Assembly: GCF_023091745.1 (NCBI RefSeq)
Contig: NC_068928.1
Span: 11,178,001-11,242,000, forward strand
DNA: 64,000 nucleotides
Source of the DNA: Budorcas taxicolor
Lineage: Eukaryota > Chordata > Mammalia > Artiodactyla > Bovidae
Reading direction: 5' to 3'
In this document: piece by piece, positions 45,397-57,810 of the stretch
How positions within the stretch are numbered: position 1 is the stretch's first letter
How the letters are laid out: every line of letters starts with the position of its first letter
Program-made: the position numbers and the translations under genes
Notes under the pieces: model-generated
The model's input: the letters and a program-made list of their open reading frames with translations, nothing else
What the model was told of the DNA's origin: nothing
Database searches by the model: none

Positions 45397-45675
45397 AGTT
45401 CACTTTCATTGAGTGGACTAGTACAGACAGATAATGGTAAGCTCTGTGTAGCAAAATAATAATGCAAAGAAGAGGGAAATGGAATTCCTAAGGGAGTGGA
45501 TACAGGTACTTTTAGAATTTTAGTTGGATGGTTCTGCAAGGCCTGTCAGAGAAGGTGACTTTGAGTAAAGGCCTAAAAGAAGTGGGGAAGCAAACTATTC
45601 TGATATGGGGGAAGAATATTCAGACAGAAGGAACTTTGTGGAAGAAGAGTACTGTTTTGTTTGATCAATAAGAAG

Positions 45676-45678
<3 letters not shown>

Positions 45679-45722
<44 letters not shown>

Positions 45723-45908
45723 GTGTTCATCACTCAGTCATGTCCAACTATTTGCGACCCCACTAGCCTGCCAGTCTCCTCTGTCCGTGAAATTTTCCAG
45801 GCAAAATACTGGAACGGGTTGCTGTTTCCTTCTCCCCTTTTCCTGCTGGGATCTTCCTAACCCAGGAATCAAACCCAGGTCTCCTGCATTGCAGGCAGAT
45901 TCTTTGCC
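45679..45908 (-). mobile_element. Bov-tA SINE whose tail is a (TG)n microsatellite
   Basis: A (TG)n at 45679-45726 followed by antisense Bov-tA (tcactcagtcatgtccaac to gcaggcagattctttgcc). A 22-bp duplication with two mismatches lies at 45657-45678 and 45909-45930. The dinucleotide tract occupies the 3' tail position of the SINE. Confidence 0.9.
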
Positions 45909-45930
45909 TTGTTTGATCAACAGGAAGACT

Positions 45931-46480
45931 ACCCCGGTTGAAGCAGAGTAGGAGAGAGGTAAGAGGTGTCACCTCTTGGGTGAATCTCAGGCCAGAGAAG
46001 TAGCTGTGGTAAAATCAAGCCACAGTAGGGATTGGATTTTATTCTGATATGGTAGGAAGCCATTGGAGGCTTTAGACTTAATTGTAAAAGGATTGTGCTG
46101 GCTGCTGTCCAGAAGCAGACTCTAGAGAGCATGAGAAGCATGGTGACTGTATAAGAGTCAGCGCTAGTAACTGATGTGAGAGATGGTAGTGACATGGACC
46201 ACTATGGTAGCAGTGTTTGGAGTCTAGACAATATTTGAAAGCAGTGGTGGTAGGAATTGCTGATGGATTGGATGTGCAGTATGATAGAGGAGGAGTAAGA
46301 CTGTCTTGCTGCACTCTTTTCTTTATTTGTCCTCTGCTGCTGATCAGTCTCATCTGTATTCATTCTTGTTATGTCTGTTTGTCTTGGTTTCCCAATTTAT
46401 AGTTCAGTTCTGACTTTCCTGTAAGTACCACACTCAAGAGAAAAAAACACCTCTTCTGTGTCTCCTCTGTGATTAATAGT
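45931..46480. other. Unassigned intron 14
   Basis: Nothing recognised. Confidence 0.4.
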
Positions 46481-46819
46481 CTACTACAACACAGCTTCAC
46501 TTCTGACACCTGATATATGGGTTTCCATGCATTATTAAACAATTGTGTGACGCCAGCTGAGGGTCCTACAGCTTAACTCAGTTATTACAGTATCTGTCAA
46601 GAACAGAGCGTCAGATACCAGAGGTTAAGGGCTCCATCCCACAAGACGGTTCCCACTTCAGATAGCAATCTCATGTCCAGGTTATCTGTGTGTCTGACTG
46701 ACCGACTATAAATTGAAGATTCCCACAGCTCCCTTCTCAAGTTTGATCAATTCACTAGAGTGGTTCACAGTTTGATTAATTTACTAGAGTGGTTCACAGA
46801 ACTCAGAGAAACATTGACT

Positions 46820-47998
46820 TTCAGTTCAGTTCAGTTCAGTTCAGGCACTCGGTTGTGTCTGACTCTTTGCGACCCCATGGACTGCAGCACACCAGGCCGC
46901 CCTGTCCATCACCGACTCCCGGAGTTTACCCAAACTCATGTCATTTGAGTCGGTGATGCCAGCCAACCATCTCATCCTCTGTCGTCCCCTTCTCTTCCCA
47001 CCTTCAATCTTTCTCAGCATCAGGGTCTTTTCAAATGAGTCAGGTCTTCGCATCAGGTGGCCAAAGTATTGGAGTTTCAGCTTCAGCATCAGTCCTTCCA
47101 GGAAACACTCAGGACTGATCTCCTTTGGGATGGACTGGTTGGATCTCCTTGCAGTAAAAGGGACTCTCAAGACTCTTCTCCAGCACCACAGTTCAAAAGC
47201 ATCAATTCTTCGGCGCTCAGCTTTCTTCACAGTCCAACTCTCACATCCATACGTGACCACTGGAAAAACCATAGCCTTGACTAGACGGACCTTTGTTGGC
47301 AAAGTAATGTCTCTGCTTTTTAATATGCTTTCTAGGTTCATCATAGCTTTCCTTCCAAGGAGTAAGCATCTTTTAATTTCACGGCTGCAGTCACCATCTA
47401 CAGTGATTTTGGAGCCCCAAAAAATAAAGTCAGCCACTGTTTCCCCATCTGTTTCCCATGAAGTGATTGGACCAGATGCCATGATCTTAGTTTTCTGAAT
47501 GTTGAGCTTTAAGCCAACTTTTTCACTCTCTTCTTTCTCTTTCATCAAGAGGCTCTTTAGTTCTTCTTCACTTTCTGCCGTAAGGGTGGTGTCATCTGCA
47601 TATCTGAGGTTATTGATATTTCTCCTGGCAATCTTTTGATTCCAGTTTGTGCTTCATCCAGCCCAGTGTTTCTCATGATGTACTCTGCATATAGAGTTCC
47701 AGAAAAACATCTATTTCTGCTTTATTGACTATGCCAAAGCCTTTGACTGTGTGGGTCACAATAAACTGGAAAATTCTGAAAGAGATGGGAATACCAGACC
47801 ATCTGACCTGCCTCTTGAAAAACCTGTATGCAGGTCAGGAAGCAACAGTTAGAACTGGACAGGGAACAACAGACTGGTTCCAAATAGGAAAAGGAGTATG
47901 TCAAGGCTGTATATTGTCACCATGCTTATTTAACTTCTATGCAGGGTACATCATGAGAAACGCTGGGCTGGAAGAAGCAAAAGCTGGAATCAAGATTG
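46820..47998 (-). mobile_element. BovB LINE with inverted 5' segment (twin-priming structure)
   Basis: 46820-47692 is antisense BovB 3' part (C-terminal coding text back to ctcatgatgtactctgcat). 47693-47998 is sense BovB just upstream in the element (IYFCFIDYAKAFDCV, LTCLLKNLYAGQEAT, GCILSPCLFNFYAG). The two pieces overlap by about 60 bp in element coordinates. Left 3' segment plus right inverted 5' segment is the classic twin-priming layout. Confidence 0.9.
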
Positions 47999-48189
47999 AA
48001 TTCAATTCAGTTCTGACACTGTACACCCAGAGATAGAATCAGACTCCACAGATAAAGGGCTCAGAACCACAAGACCACCCTCCACATCCTTCACTAGTCA
48101 CACGCCCAGGTTTCTACCTATACTTTTGACAGATGGGCTGTAAATCAGAGGTTCCCACTACCCACTCTTTGGGGTTAATAATTTTCTAG

Positions 48190-48466
48190 AGAGAAGGCAA
48201 TGGCAACCCATTCCAGTACTCTTGCCTGGAAAATCCCATGGACAGAGGGTCCTGGTGGGTTGCAGTCCATGGGGTTGCTAGGAGTCGGACACGACTGAGT
48301 GACTTCACTTTCACTTTTCACTTTCATGCATTGGAGAAGGAAATGGCAACCCACCCCAGTGTTTTTGCCTGGAGAATCCCAGGGACGGGAGCCTGGTGGG
48401 CTGCCGTCTTTGGGGTCACACAGAGTTGGACACGACTGAAGTGACTTAGCAGCAGCAGCAGCAGAG
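48190..48466 (+). mobile_element. BOV-A2 SINE, full dimer
   Basis: Sense: gagaaggcaatggcaaccca, linker cactttcacttttcactttc, second unit ggagaaggaaatggcaaccc, tail (AGC)n. Confidence 0.95.
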
Positions 48467-48567
48467 CAGCCCAAAGAATTCAGGAAAACCCATTTACTCA
48501 CTGGATTACCAATTTATTATTAAAGGATATCATTTTGCCTTTTCATACTGTTAAAATGATATCCTTT

Positions 48568-49115
48568 CAAAGACGCTTACTCCTTGGAAGAAAAGTTATG
48601 ACCAACCTAGATAGTACATTCCAAAGCAGAGACATTACTTTGCCAACTAAGGTCCGTCTAGTCAAGGCTATGGTTTTTCCTGTGGTCACGTATGGATGTG
48701 AGAGTTGGACTGTGAAGAAGGCTGAGAGCCGAAGAATTGATGCGTTTGAACTGTGGTGTTGGAGAAGACTCTTGAGAGTCCCTTGGACTGCAAGGAGATC
48801 CAACCAGTCCATTCTGAAGGAGATCAACCCTGGGATTTCTTTGGAAGGAATGATTCTAAAGCTGAAACTCCAGTACTTTGACCACCTCATGCGAAGAGTT
48901 GACTCATTGGAAAAGACTCTGATGCTGGGAGGGATTGAGGGCAGGAGGAGAAGGGGACGACAAAGGATGAGATGGCTGGATGGCATCATGGACTCGATGG
49001 ACATGAGTCTGAGTGAACTCTGGGAGATGATGATGGACAGGGAGGCCTGGCGTGCTGTGATTCATGGGGTCTCAAAGAGTCAGACACGACTGAGCGACTG
49101 AACTGAACTGAACTG
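48568..49115 (+). mobile_element. BovB 3' fragment, sense, with TSD and inverted target copy
   Basis: Sense BovB from RRLLLGRKVMTNLD through YGCESWTVKKAE to the tail (tgaac)n, with a 188-codon open frame starting at 48535. aaaggatatc occurs at 48522-48531 and 49116-49125 (TSD). An inverted copy of the target (aaaatgatatccttt, 48553-48567) sits at the 5' junction. Confidence 0.92.
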
Positions 49116-49340
49116 AAAGGATATCGGTCAGTAGCCAGATGGGGCAATACGCAGTACAAGGTCCCAACAGCAGAGGGAGTGGGACTGAAGTGATGGGCTC
49201 CATAGATAACTAACCCCATCCTGGCCTACTTTTCAAAAGTAACCTCATTAACATAACACAAGACATCTTTATCATTCTTAACACTTGGGAAATTCCAAGG
49301 ATTTGGGGAGCTGAGCCAGGAATGGTAGATGAAGACCAAA

Positions 49341-49375
49341 TATATATATATATATATATTCCCATATATATATAG
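49341..49375. repeat. (TA)n microsatellite
   Basis: tatatata runs on both sides of ttccca. Self-complementary. Confidence 0.9.
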
Positions 49376-49898
49376 GTTATCTGAGTGACCAAATGTGTAT
49401 TTTTCTTGTAAATCATAATATTGCAGTTCTTCTGGCAACCAGCCATTGTACTCAGGTTGCCTGGGGACTGTCCAAACGTCAGGTGTGGTTGAAAGGACTT
49501 GCTATGAGTAAATCTTCTAACCTTTATGTATGACTCTGGAGCTGTTTCAGAAACTGAGAACCAAAGATGCCCCTAATAGTTCTTATTGCTCAGGAAATTC
49601 CAAGAGTTTTAGAAGCTATGTGCCAAGAACAGGGACAAAGCCAAATATATATATGTATTTATATTTTTTATAAATCACAACATCACACATTGCTTCCTCA
49701 ATATGTCAGTCTGAGCATCTATTTGTAATCTTTCCTCCCAGTCTTGGCCCTTTTCCATTGTTGCCTTAATGAGTGAAAGGTACTGCAGTTTATATTTGGA
49801 CTAATCAGGTAATCTGGACTAAATATTTGGACTAATCAGGGGGTGTCTATGAGCCTTCTTCTCTCTTTCTATCATCTCCAATCTAATATCCATGACAA

Positions 49899-50000
49899 AT
49901 TGGGATTTACTCCTGGAATGCAAGCATTGTTCAACATGTGACAATCAATTAATATAATACACATTAATAGAATGAAGAAAAAAAATGATCATTTTACATC
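49899..50000 (+). mobile_element. L1 ORF2 fragment, sense
   Basis: catgacaaattgggatttac, ctggaatgcaagcattgttc and taatagaatgaagaaaaaaa: the L1 RT region in sense, directly left of antisense L1 that ends just upstream of the same region. Confidence 0.7.
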
Positions 50001-50015
50001 GTGATTTTACATAAT

Positions 50016-53000
50016 GTAAAATACATCACAAGGTATAATTCTTTTGGTATGTTGCTGAACTTTGTCTTCTAGTATAGGTTGAAGTTTTTGCGTCGATATT
50101 TGTAAGGAATATTGGTCTATAGTTTATTTTTTGCCTATAGTGTCTTTGTTTGCCTTTTGTATCAGAGTAAGGCTGGCCTCTAGATTGGGTCAGGAAATGT
50201 TCTCTCTTTTTCATTCTCTTTGAAGAGTGTGAAAAGGATTGATAGTAATTCTTTAATATTTGATGGAATTCATCAGTGAAACCACCTGATCTAGGGATTT
50301 TCTTTGTTGGAAGGTTTTCGATTACTCATTCAAACTCCTTACTTGTTATAAGTCAACTCATATTTTCTATTCATGATTCAGTTTTTTGAGATTGTGTATT
50401 TATAGGAATTTGTCCATTATGTCCTGATTATTATTCAATTTGGTAGCATACAATTGTTCATAGTATTATGATCCTTTTTATTTCTATAAAGTTGGTGGTA
50501 ATGTCTCCACTTTCTTGTGTGGTTTGAGTAATTTGAGTCATCTTTTTTTTTTTTTTTAGTCTAGACTGCTAAAGATTTCTCAATTTTGTTGATCTTCAAA
50601 GAACCAATGTTCATTCCTCTATTTTTTTTCTGTTCTCTATTTCATTTATTTCTGCCCTAATCTTAATTTTTTCTTCTAATTTTTGGCTTAATTTGCTCTA
50701 CTGTAAAATGCAGTTAGGTATTAATTTGAGGTCTTTTTAATGTTTGCATTTACAGCTAAAATATCTTTCATAGCACAGTTTCACTGTCTTGTAAGTTATA
50801 GTATATTTATATTTTTGTTTTGATATGTCCAAAGGTATTTTCTAATTTTCCTTGTAATTTCTGATTTTATCCAGTGATTGTTTAAAAGTGTGTTTATATT
50901 GTATAGCACAGGGAATTATAGCAATTATCTTGTAATAACTCATAATGGAATATAATCTACAAAAATATTGAATCCCTATCTCTACACAAGAAAACAACAT
51001 AATGTTGTAAATCAACTGTACTTGAATTTTTAGAAGGTATATTGTTTAGTTTTCATTTTTGTGTGAATTTTTCAGTTTTCCTTCTTTTATTGATTTCTAT
51101 TTCCATCTCACTGTAGTCAGAAAAAACACTGAATCCTTTTGAAATTTGCTTTGTATTGTGGCCTAAGCTGTGATCTATCCTAGAGGATATTTTACACACA
51201 ACTGAGACAAATGTGTATTTTGCTTTGTTAGATGGAGTGTCCTGTATATGTCTGTTAGCTCTAATTAGTTTATGGTATTTTTCAAGTTCACTTTTCCTTG
51301 TTGAATTTTCATCTGGTTGTTTTGTTCATTATTAACATTGGAATATTGAAGTTTGTTACTATTATAGCAGAACTATTTGTTTCTATCTGTTCTGTTTTTT
51401 ATGTGTTTTGGGGCTCTGTTCTTATATATTTGTATGTTTATAATTATATCTTCGTGAATTGATGCCTTTTCGATATATAATATTCTTTGTCTCTAACAAT
51501 TTTTTACTTAAAGCCCACTTTTTATGGCTTCGTTTTATTTTCCAGCATCTTTTTTATTTCAACTGAAGGACTCCCCCTTAGTATTTCTTGTAAGGAATCT
51601 CATGGTGATGAACTCCCCCAACTTTTGTAATTCTGGGAAAGTTTATCTCTCTTCCTCCTCTTCCCCCTCACCTCCCCTCATCGTCCTCCTCTTCCCATTC
51701 TTTCTGCATTTTGAGGGCCAATTTTTTCTTTCAGCACTTTGAATATATTATCCCATTCCCTTTTTGTTTTGCTCTTGCTACTTTCAAAATTCTGTCTGTC
51801 TTTGATTTTTTGACAATCTGTTTATAATATATCTCAGTGTAACCTTCTTTGGATTCACCCTTTTTGGTGTCTTGGCTTCTTGAACCTGGATATCCATTCT
51901 CCCCTACCAGATATGAGAAGTTTCTGGCTACTAATTCTTTAAATAAACTTTGTACCTTTCTCTCATTTTTTTTTTTTGTTTTGCCTTCTGTGTATATTTG
52001 TCTATTTGAGGGTGTCTTATAAGTCCCCCAGACTTTCTTGACTCTATTTCATTCTCTTTTCTTTATATTTGTCTGACTAGATCATTTAAGTGACCTGTGT
52101 TTTAGTTCACTGATTCTTTATTTTGATTGACTATGTCTGCTGTTGAATCCCTCTGGTGAACTTTTTATGTCAGTTACTGTATTCTTCAGCTCCAAAATTT
52201 CTGTTTTGCTCTGTTTTATATTTTCTGTTTTTTTGTTTTTGAAATTCTCAATTTATTCATGTATCATTTCCCTGAGCTTGTTGAGCATCTTTATGATGGT
52301 TACTCTAAATTCTTCATCAGATAATTCATATACCTCCATTCTTTATGGCTGATTTTCTGGAATTTATTTTGTTCCTTTGATTGGGTCATTTCCTCCTGTT
52401 TCTTCATGTTCCATGTTACTTTGGGTTTGTATCTACCCATTTAAAACAATAGCCACCTCTCCCAGTCTTTTATGGGCTGGTTCTATACAGGGAAAGATCT
52501 TCACCAATTCACTTACGTGTAGATTCTGGAGGCCTCTCAAACCTTTTCTGTGGATGTTCCTTCTCTTAACTTGTGTGTGTAGATTCCTGATGAGAAGGAT
52601 TTTTCAGTTTCCTTTTTTTTTTTCAAGAACTCATAATTTTTTTGTTCCCTCTGATTTTTTTTCTTTTTATCTGTGAAACTACAGATTCTCTGAAGCTGCT
52701 GCAAACCAGGTCACATCAGCTCTCTGAGGTGAGCAAGACAGAAACTAGTCCCTCCAAACTAGCCCCCAACAAAATTTGGAATGTTGTATATCCTCCACTC
52801 GTCTCTTCTCTCATCCAGGGTAGAGGCCAACAAGCTGTATTGGCCTCTTTCTGCTAGTCCTGTAGTGTGGCAGCAAGCTACTCAGCTCTCTTTTGTTCTC
52901 AGTGGCCCTTTGGCATCTAGAGCATACTAGATCTTGTCAGTACTCTGAGATATGTGACCCAGAAACCAGTCTCTCTGGCAGCTCTCTGCCTGCACATTGG

Positions 53001-53300
53001 ACATATGGTTCAGTAACTTCTCAGAGAGAAACTGGGAGGTGGGGATTTTATCACAGTAGTCAAGCACTGAACCAGGGGAAGAGACTATGGTAAGTGAGTG
53101 CAGATTATTCTAAACCTTTGTCTTTGTACTTAGCGACCCCCAACCTGACAGTGCATAGATTTAGGCAAGACAGAAACCAGTCCCCTGGGCAGCACCCCCT
53201 AAAAGTCTGCACATTCAGTCTTGTTTTAACTCCCTTATTGGGGAGAAGTTTGGAGTTGAAAGTTTTCTTCCAATTGCACCGTGCTTAGCAGCGAGGGGAG
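50016..53300 (-). mobile_element. Long old L1 LINE, antisense (RT region back to 5' part)
   Basis: Reads from the RT (minus: RPIFLTNIDAKTSTY near 50090) rightward to 5' ORF2, ORF1/5'UTR-like text (ctccaaaatttctgttttg, gagcatctttatgatggt, gggaaagatcttcaccaatt, agcaagacagaaactagtcc). A sense L1 3' tail is nested at about 50895-51045. Diverged, no intact ORF. Confidence 0.7.
50895..51045 (+). mobile_element. L1 3' end, sense, nested in antisense L1
   Basis: tgtatagcacagggaattat, atcttgtaataactcataatg and atgttgtaaatcaactgtac. Confidence 0.65.
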
Positions 53301-53309
53301 ACAAAGGCT

Positions 53310-53750
53310 AAAGTTCTGCCCCAAATTCTGGTGAATCATGACAGCATTTGTTGATAATAAACACTGGAATAGTATACATTTGATCTTTCATGAAATGTTT
53401 CAGGTGCCTTGAGATATCTAACTGGTGAATTTTATTAGGCCATTGAATATATAAACATTCATGTAGCAGGGCAGTCAGGGCTTTAAATACATACAGATTT
53501 TGGAGTTTCAGGCTATATTTATTATCCATCTTTAGATGTGTAATGCTCTCTCATTATAAATGCCATGAAGGCAAGTACTTTTTCTGTAATTTTCTCCACT
53601 TTATTCTTAGATTTCTGATGTTTCTGGCACATTGTAGGGATTAATATTTTTGCTGTTGTTTTCTTTTCTTAATCCTCTGTCCCCACTGTCCTGATGTTAA
53701 TAAAAACATTAACAAGATATACATATTTCATACTTATATAAGGTCACATG
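53310..53750. other. Unassigned intron 14
   Basis: Nothing recognised. Confidence 0.4.
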
Positions 53751-53970
53751 TGGGACTTCCCTGGTGGTCCAGTGGCTAAGACTGCACACTCCTAATGCTG
53801 AAGACCCAGATTCCATCCTTGGTCAGGGAACTAGATCCCACTGTGCAACTAAGAGTTTGCATGTCCAACTAAAGCTCCCATGTGCCACAATGAAGATCGA
53901 AGATCCTGCATGTTGCAACTAAGACCTGGTGAAGCCAAATTAATTAATATTTCAAAGTAAACAAATAAAA
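53751..53970 (+). mobile_element. CHR-type SINE, sense
   Basis: tgggacttccctggtggtcc, cagggaactagatcccac, ctcccatgtgccacaatg and gatcctgcatgttgcaac. The only clear sense CHR in the window. Confidence 0.85.
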
Positions 53971-54188
53971 TATACCTTCAGCACTAAAAAAGATCATGTG
54001 TAATACATATATGAGTTATGAAGCATATTAATAAAATGAAAATATCAAAACTGTCACTAAAGAACTAAATGTTACTGCTAACTGGATGCTGCTTCACATT
54101 CCCATCACTTTGTTCATCCCCTCAGGGTTAATAATTGTCCTAAAGTTTACAATTTTAATTTTCTTAAAATGATTTTACCACACAATAT

Positions 54189-54375
54189 GGGCTTCCCTGG
54201 TGGCTCAGGCAGTAAAGAATCTGCCTGCAATGCAGGAGACCCAGGTTCAATCCCTGGGTCAGAAAGATCCCCTGGAGAAAGGAATGCTAACCCACTCCAG
54301 TATTCTTGACAGAGGAGCCTGGTGGGTTACATTCCTTGGGATCACAAAGAATCGGACATGGCCGAGTGACTAACA
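54189..54375 (+). mobile_element. Bov-tA SINE
   Basis: Sense: gggcttccctggtggctcag, gatcccctggagaaagga and cggacatggccgagtgac. A small deletion near 54308. Confidence 0.9.
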
Positions 54376-54599
54376 TGCATACATACACACCACATATATA
54401 TGTATTCCACAGTGCATATATATTCCTAAGCAGCATGTTAGGTTTGCTTTTTGTTTTTGAGTTTTTAAAAAATATGATATTGGACATAATTTTCACCATT
54501 TTGCTTTTTTAAATCCATGACAGAAGTTCATTTATTTTTCTTACTTATTATATACTTATTGTATTTCTATAGCACAGTTCACACATTACCCTTAGTATA

Positions 54600-54718
54600 T
54601 GCTTTTGGCTGCACTGGGTCTTAAGTTGTGGCACACAGACTTAGTTGCCCTGTGACATGTGAGGTCTTAGTTCCCAGACCAGGGATGGAAGGCAGATTCT
54701 TAACCACTGGAGACTCCC
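54600..54718 (-). mobile_element. CHR SINE, shortened
   Basis: gcttttggctgcactgggtc, gccctgtgacatgtgagg and ggcagattcttaaccactgg. Confidence 0.75.
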
Positions 54719-54839
54719 AATAAATATTTTTAAGACTTTTCTAGTCTTATTTATTTTTATGTTCTGCTGTTTACATCACATTTCTATTGACATTTTGTAG
54801 AAAATGACAAGCTGGTTGGAAACCTAGAAAAATTACATT

Positions 54840-55895
54840 GTTTCTAAGTAATTTTTTTCCATTTTGTTTTCCTCCTGAACCTAGAACTTTATGGAAGCTT
54901 TTTCAGATTTTTATGTAGATAAATTTATTTTGTTTTGAAATGAATGACTCTTCTGTGAATATCTGTTTCCAGGGAATCTGTATATGATTCCAGATTTTTA
55001 AAATTTATTAATATGTCCTTTGTGGATTTATGTATATTGTTTTACATTTAAAAGAATTATTATTTTCCTTTCAGCACCAAGTTTCCTACATACGTTAGGG
55101 TAAAGTTGATTATTCTTATAAGTTTCAATCTGTATTCATATTAATTTTGTCTGATTCATCTGTAGATATCTTAGAGAGATGTGCTGAAGTCCTCTGTATA
55201 TTTAGGGACTATAGTGTTTATAGTGTCTATCATTGTGTTTCTTGGTAGTTGTTTTCCTTTCCATATTGTCAGACTATATCTTAAGTACATAAAGATTCAT
55301 GAGTGCTGTATCTTTTTGGTGGATGTACTTTATATATATATGGATATATTGTATATCTATGTTTCTCTTAAAGCTTTTTATTTAGAAGTCTACTTTTTTA
55401 TGTCTGTGATACGGCTGATTTCTTTTGGTAAATATACACCTCAGATATCTTTTTCCATGTCTTCATTTTTAAGATTTCTTTGTGGTTTAATTTAAGTATT
55501 TCTGTTGATAAACAACATATAGTTGATTTTCTTTTTCCTCTCCCCACTACTTCCCTTCTCCCCTCTATTCTTCTAAACCAACTGATTGTCTCAGTTTTCA
55601 TAAATGAATTAAATTTGTGTTTTCTTTGATTCTTTGCCGTATTTGGACTTATTTTCTACCGTCTTATTCTGTGCTTTCTTTTACCTCTTTTCCTCTCTTG
55701 TTTACCTTATTCTATTGACATGGCTTTTTTTGTCCTCCGTTCGTGCTTTTAGTGGTTTGGAAGTATCCTATTTATCATTGTTTTAATAAAATATCTTTAC
55801 TGTGATATACTTTGCACACCTTACAGTTTACTCACCTGAAGTGTATATTTCAATAAGTTTTATTATGTTTACAAAGTTCACCAATTTTAGAACAT
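54840..55895 (-). mobile_element. Old L1 LINE, antisense
   Basis: gttctgaacctagaac-type AT-rich text, ctgaagtcctctgtatattt, gttttgtcctccgttcgtgc-like, and the 3' region gtgatatactttgcacacc. A Bov-tA follows at 55898. Confidence 0.55.
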
Positions 55896-55897
55896 TT

Positions 55898-56020
55898 TCA
55901 GGCAAGAATACTGGAGTGGGTTACCATTTCCTCCTTGAGAGCATCCTTCCGATTCAGGGATCACACCTGCGTCTTCTGCATTGGCAGGCAGATTGTTTCC
56001 CACTGAGCTAGCAGGGTACC
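55898..56020 (-). mobile_element. Bov-tA SINE fragment
   Basis: Antisense: ggcaagaatactggagtggg, gattcagggatcacacctgc and cccactgagctagcagggt. Confidence 0.85.
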
Positions 56021-57300
56021 CATTATATCCAGTGGCTGGACTTGGTGGTAAATATTGATAGTGTGGCACTTTGGAAAGGCTAATAGATGTTAGATTGCAT
56101 GAAATTTTTCTTGAAAAATATTTGGTTAATCACTTCTTAGCTATTTTTATGTATTTCAAATAGTTCTTTTTATTTAAAGCAAATTTGAATGATTTATACA
56201 TAGGGGAAAATTTTGTTCAAGTTATAAAATTTGCATTAGCAGTAGTTTTTCAGATCTACCTTTTTGTACTCTCCTGTTCTCCAAATTATAATCTTACATG
56301 TCAGTATTATACCCTGACAATTTAGTTTTCAAAATTTAATAGGATCAAAGAACTTTAAAAGTTCTTTTAGATATATCAACAAGCTTAGCAGCTTTATTTC
56401 GTAGATAATTTTTTTAAAGACCCAGTAACGTGACAGTTTGTTATGTAAGTTTTCTGAAGTAATTGATAGTACTTGTTGAAATTTTTAATTGTGATATTCA
56501 CAACTTATTTATAAACTTATGGCCATTTTCATTGTCCAGAAATTTCTGAAGTTCTTAGAATCCAAAATCAGTGGATAGAATGTCTTTCATAGTTATCCAT
56601 TGTAGCAAATTTTGAAATATTGCATATATCATAGCTGCTTTGAAATTTTTCTAAGCTTTTGTAAACAAATATTTCTAAATCATTTATAACTCTTTGATAT
56701 TCTGAATTCTGTTCTGCATAATGGAGGAAAAATCCAATTTCCTTTTTATTTCTGAGATTTTTCTTCATAATGAGACGTTAATCTATTAAAATGGAATATA
56801 TTTTGGAATCATCAACTTAATGGTCTTCCTTAAGTAAAGTGAAAGTGAAGTCAGTCAGTAAAATGCTGTGTATTTCTCCAGATTTTGAATGTTCAAAACA
56901 CTGGAGTTGTTATTCTCTTGGATTCAAGGAATCAGAGGTTAAATATTATCTGTGTTTTCAGAAAACAGTATAGCACCATTGAATTTAATTCTATTAAGAA
57001 TCAATAATTATGCAGATTCGTGATACATTTCATCTGGTTTTACATCCTTGGGGTATTCTTATGCTCTTCTAACTGAATTACAGCAGCTAGAAGAGATTAA
57101 GAATTTGCATGGTGAGAAACTTTGATTCAGAAGGTGTGTATATTCAGAAAGTAAATTCTAATAGCCAAAGTGAAGAAGTTTTTAAAATTAATAATATCCC
57201 TGTTATTTTTACCTGTTAACATGTTGTTATGGGAAGTTTTTATTCTTACTGATCAGAATACCCTGATCAATGTATAATATGCAATGAATTGTTTTACCAA
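56021..57300. other. Unassigned intron 14
   Basis: 1.3 kb AT-rich, no recognised repeat or coding signal. Confidence 0.5.
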
Positions 57301-57307
57301 TTAGTGA

Positions 57308-57662
57308 TTTTCTTAGTGTGTTCTGGTTGTTGGAATAAAATACTCCAGATCTGGTAGCTTATGAACAATGGAATCATATTTCTCATAGCCCTGGAGGCTG
57401 GAAGTCCAAGATTAGGGTGCCAGCATGGTTGGGTGAGGACCCTCTTCCTGTGGGGAGCCAGTTCTCTCTTGCTATGCTCTCGTGGTAGAAGGGGCAAAGG
57501 AACTCTGTGAGATCTCAAAAATAAGAGCACTATCCCATTTGTGAAAGCTCCATGCTCATGACCAAATCACTTTTAAAGACCCCACTTCCGGATACCTTTA
57601 TCTTTAGAGGTTAGGATTTCAACATATGATTTTGGAGGTATACAGACATTTAGACCATAGCA
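57308..57662 (-). mobile_element. Degenerate MaLR/MLT-like LTR, antisense
   Basis: gccctggaggctggaagtcc, aagattagggtgccagcatgg and aggatttcaacatatgatttt: reverse complement of the family seen at 20524. Confidence 0.7.
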
Positions 57663-57810
57663 GTGATTTTTTAAAAAATTTGTTTTGTTGTCTTATTATT
57701 ATTTCCAAAAATAGATATGTTAAAATTCTGAGGAATTAAATCATCTTATAAAAATTAGTTTTTGTTCTCTGGAGGGTTTGAAGTAATTTCTTGATGCTTG
57801 CCTATATTGT

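Larger units (their letters stand above)
46485..49690 (+). mobile_element. Two diverged copies of one old LTR-like repeat, heavily interrupted
   Basis: Start-type text occurs twice (46498-46816: cttctgacacctgatatatg ... gagtggttcacagaactcag; 48011-48190 and 48476-48534: ttctgacactgtacacc ... aatttattattaaaggatat). End-type text also occurs twice (49262-49420 and 49575-49690: gaaattccaagg/gag, gacaaagccaaatatatat, ataaatcacaacatcac). The order start-start-end-end suggests one copy inserted in the other. Family not named. Confidence 0.45.

Noticed and set aside
48535..49101. 188-codon open frame as a gene
   Set aside because: BovB C-terminal coding remnant bounded by a target-site duplication.
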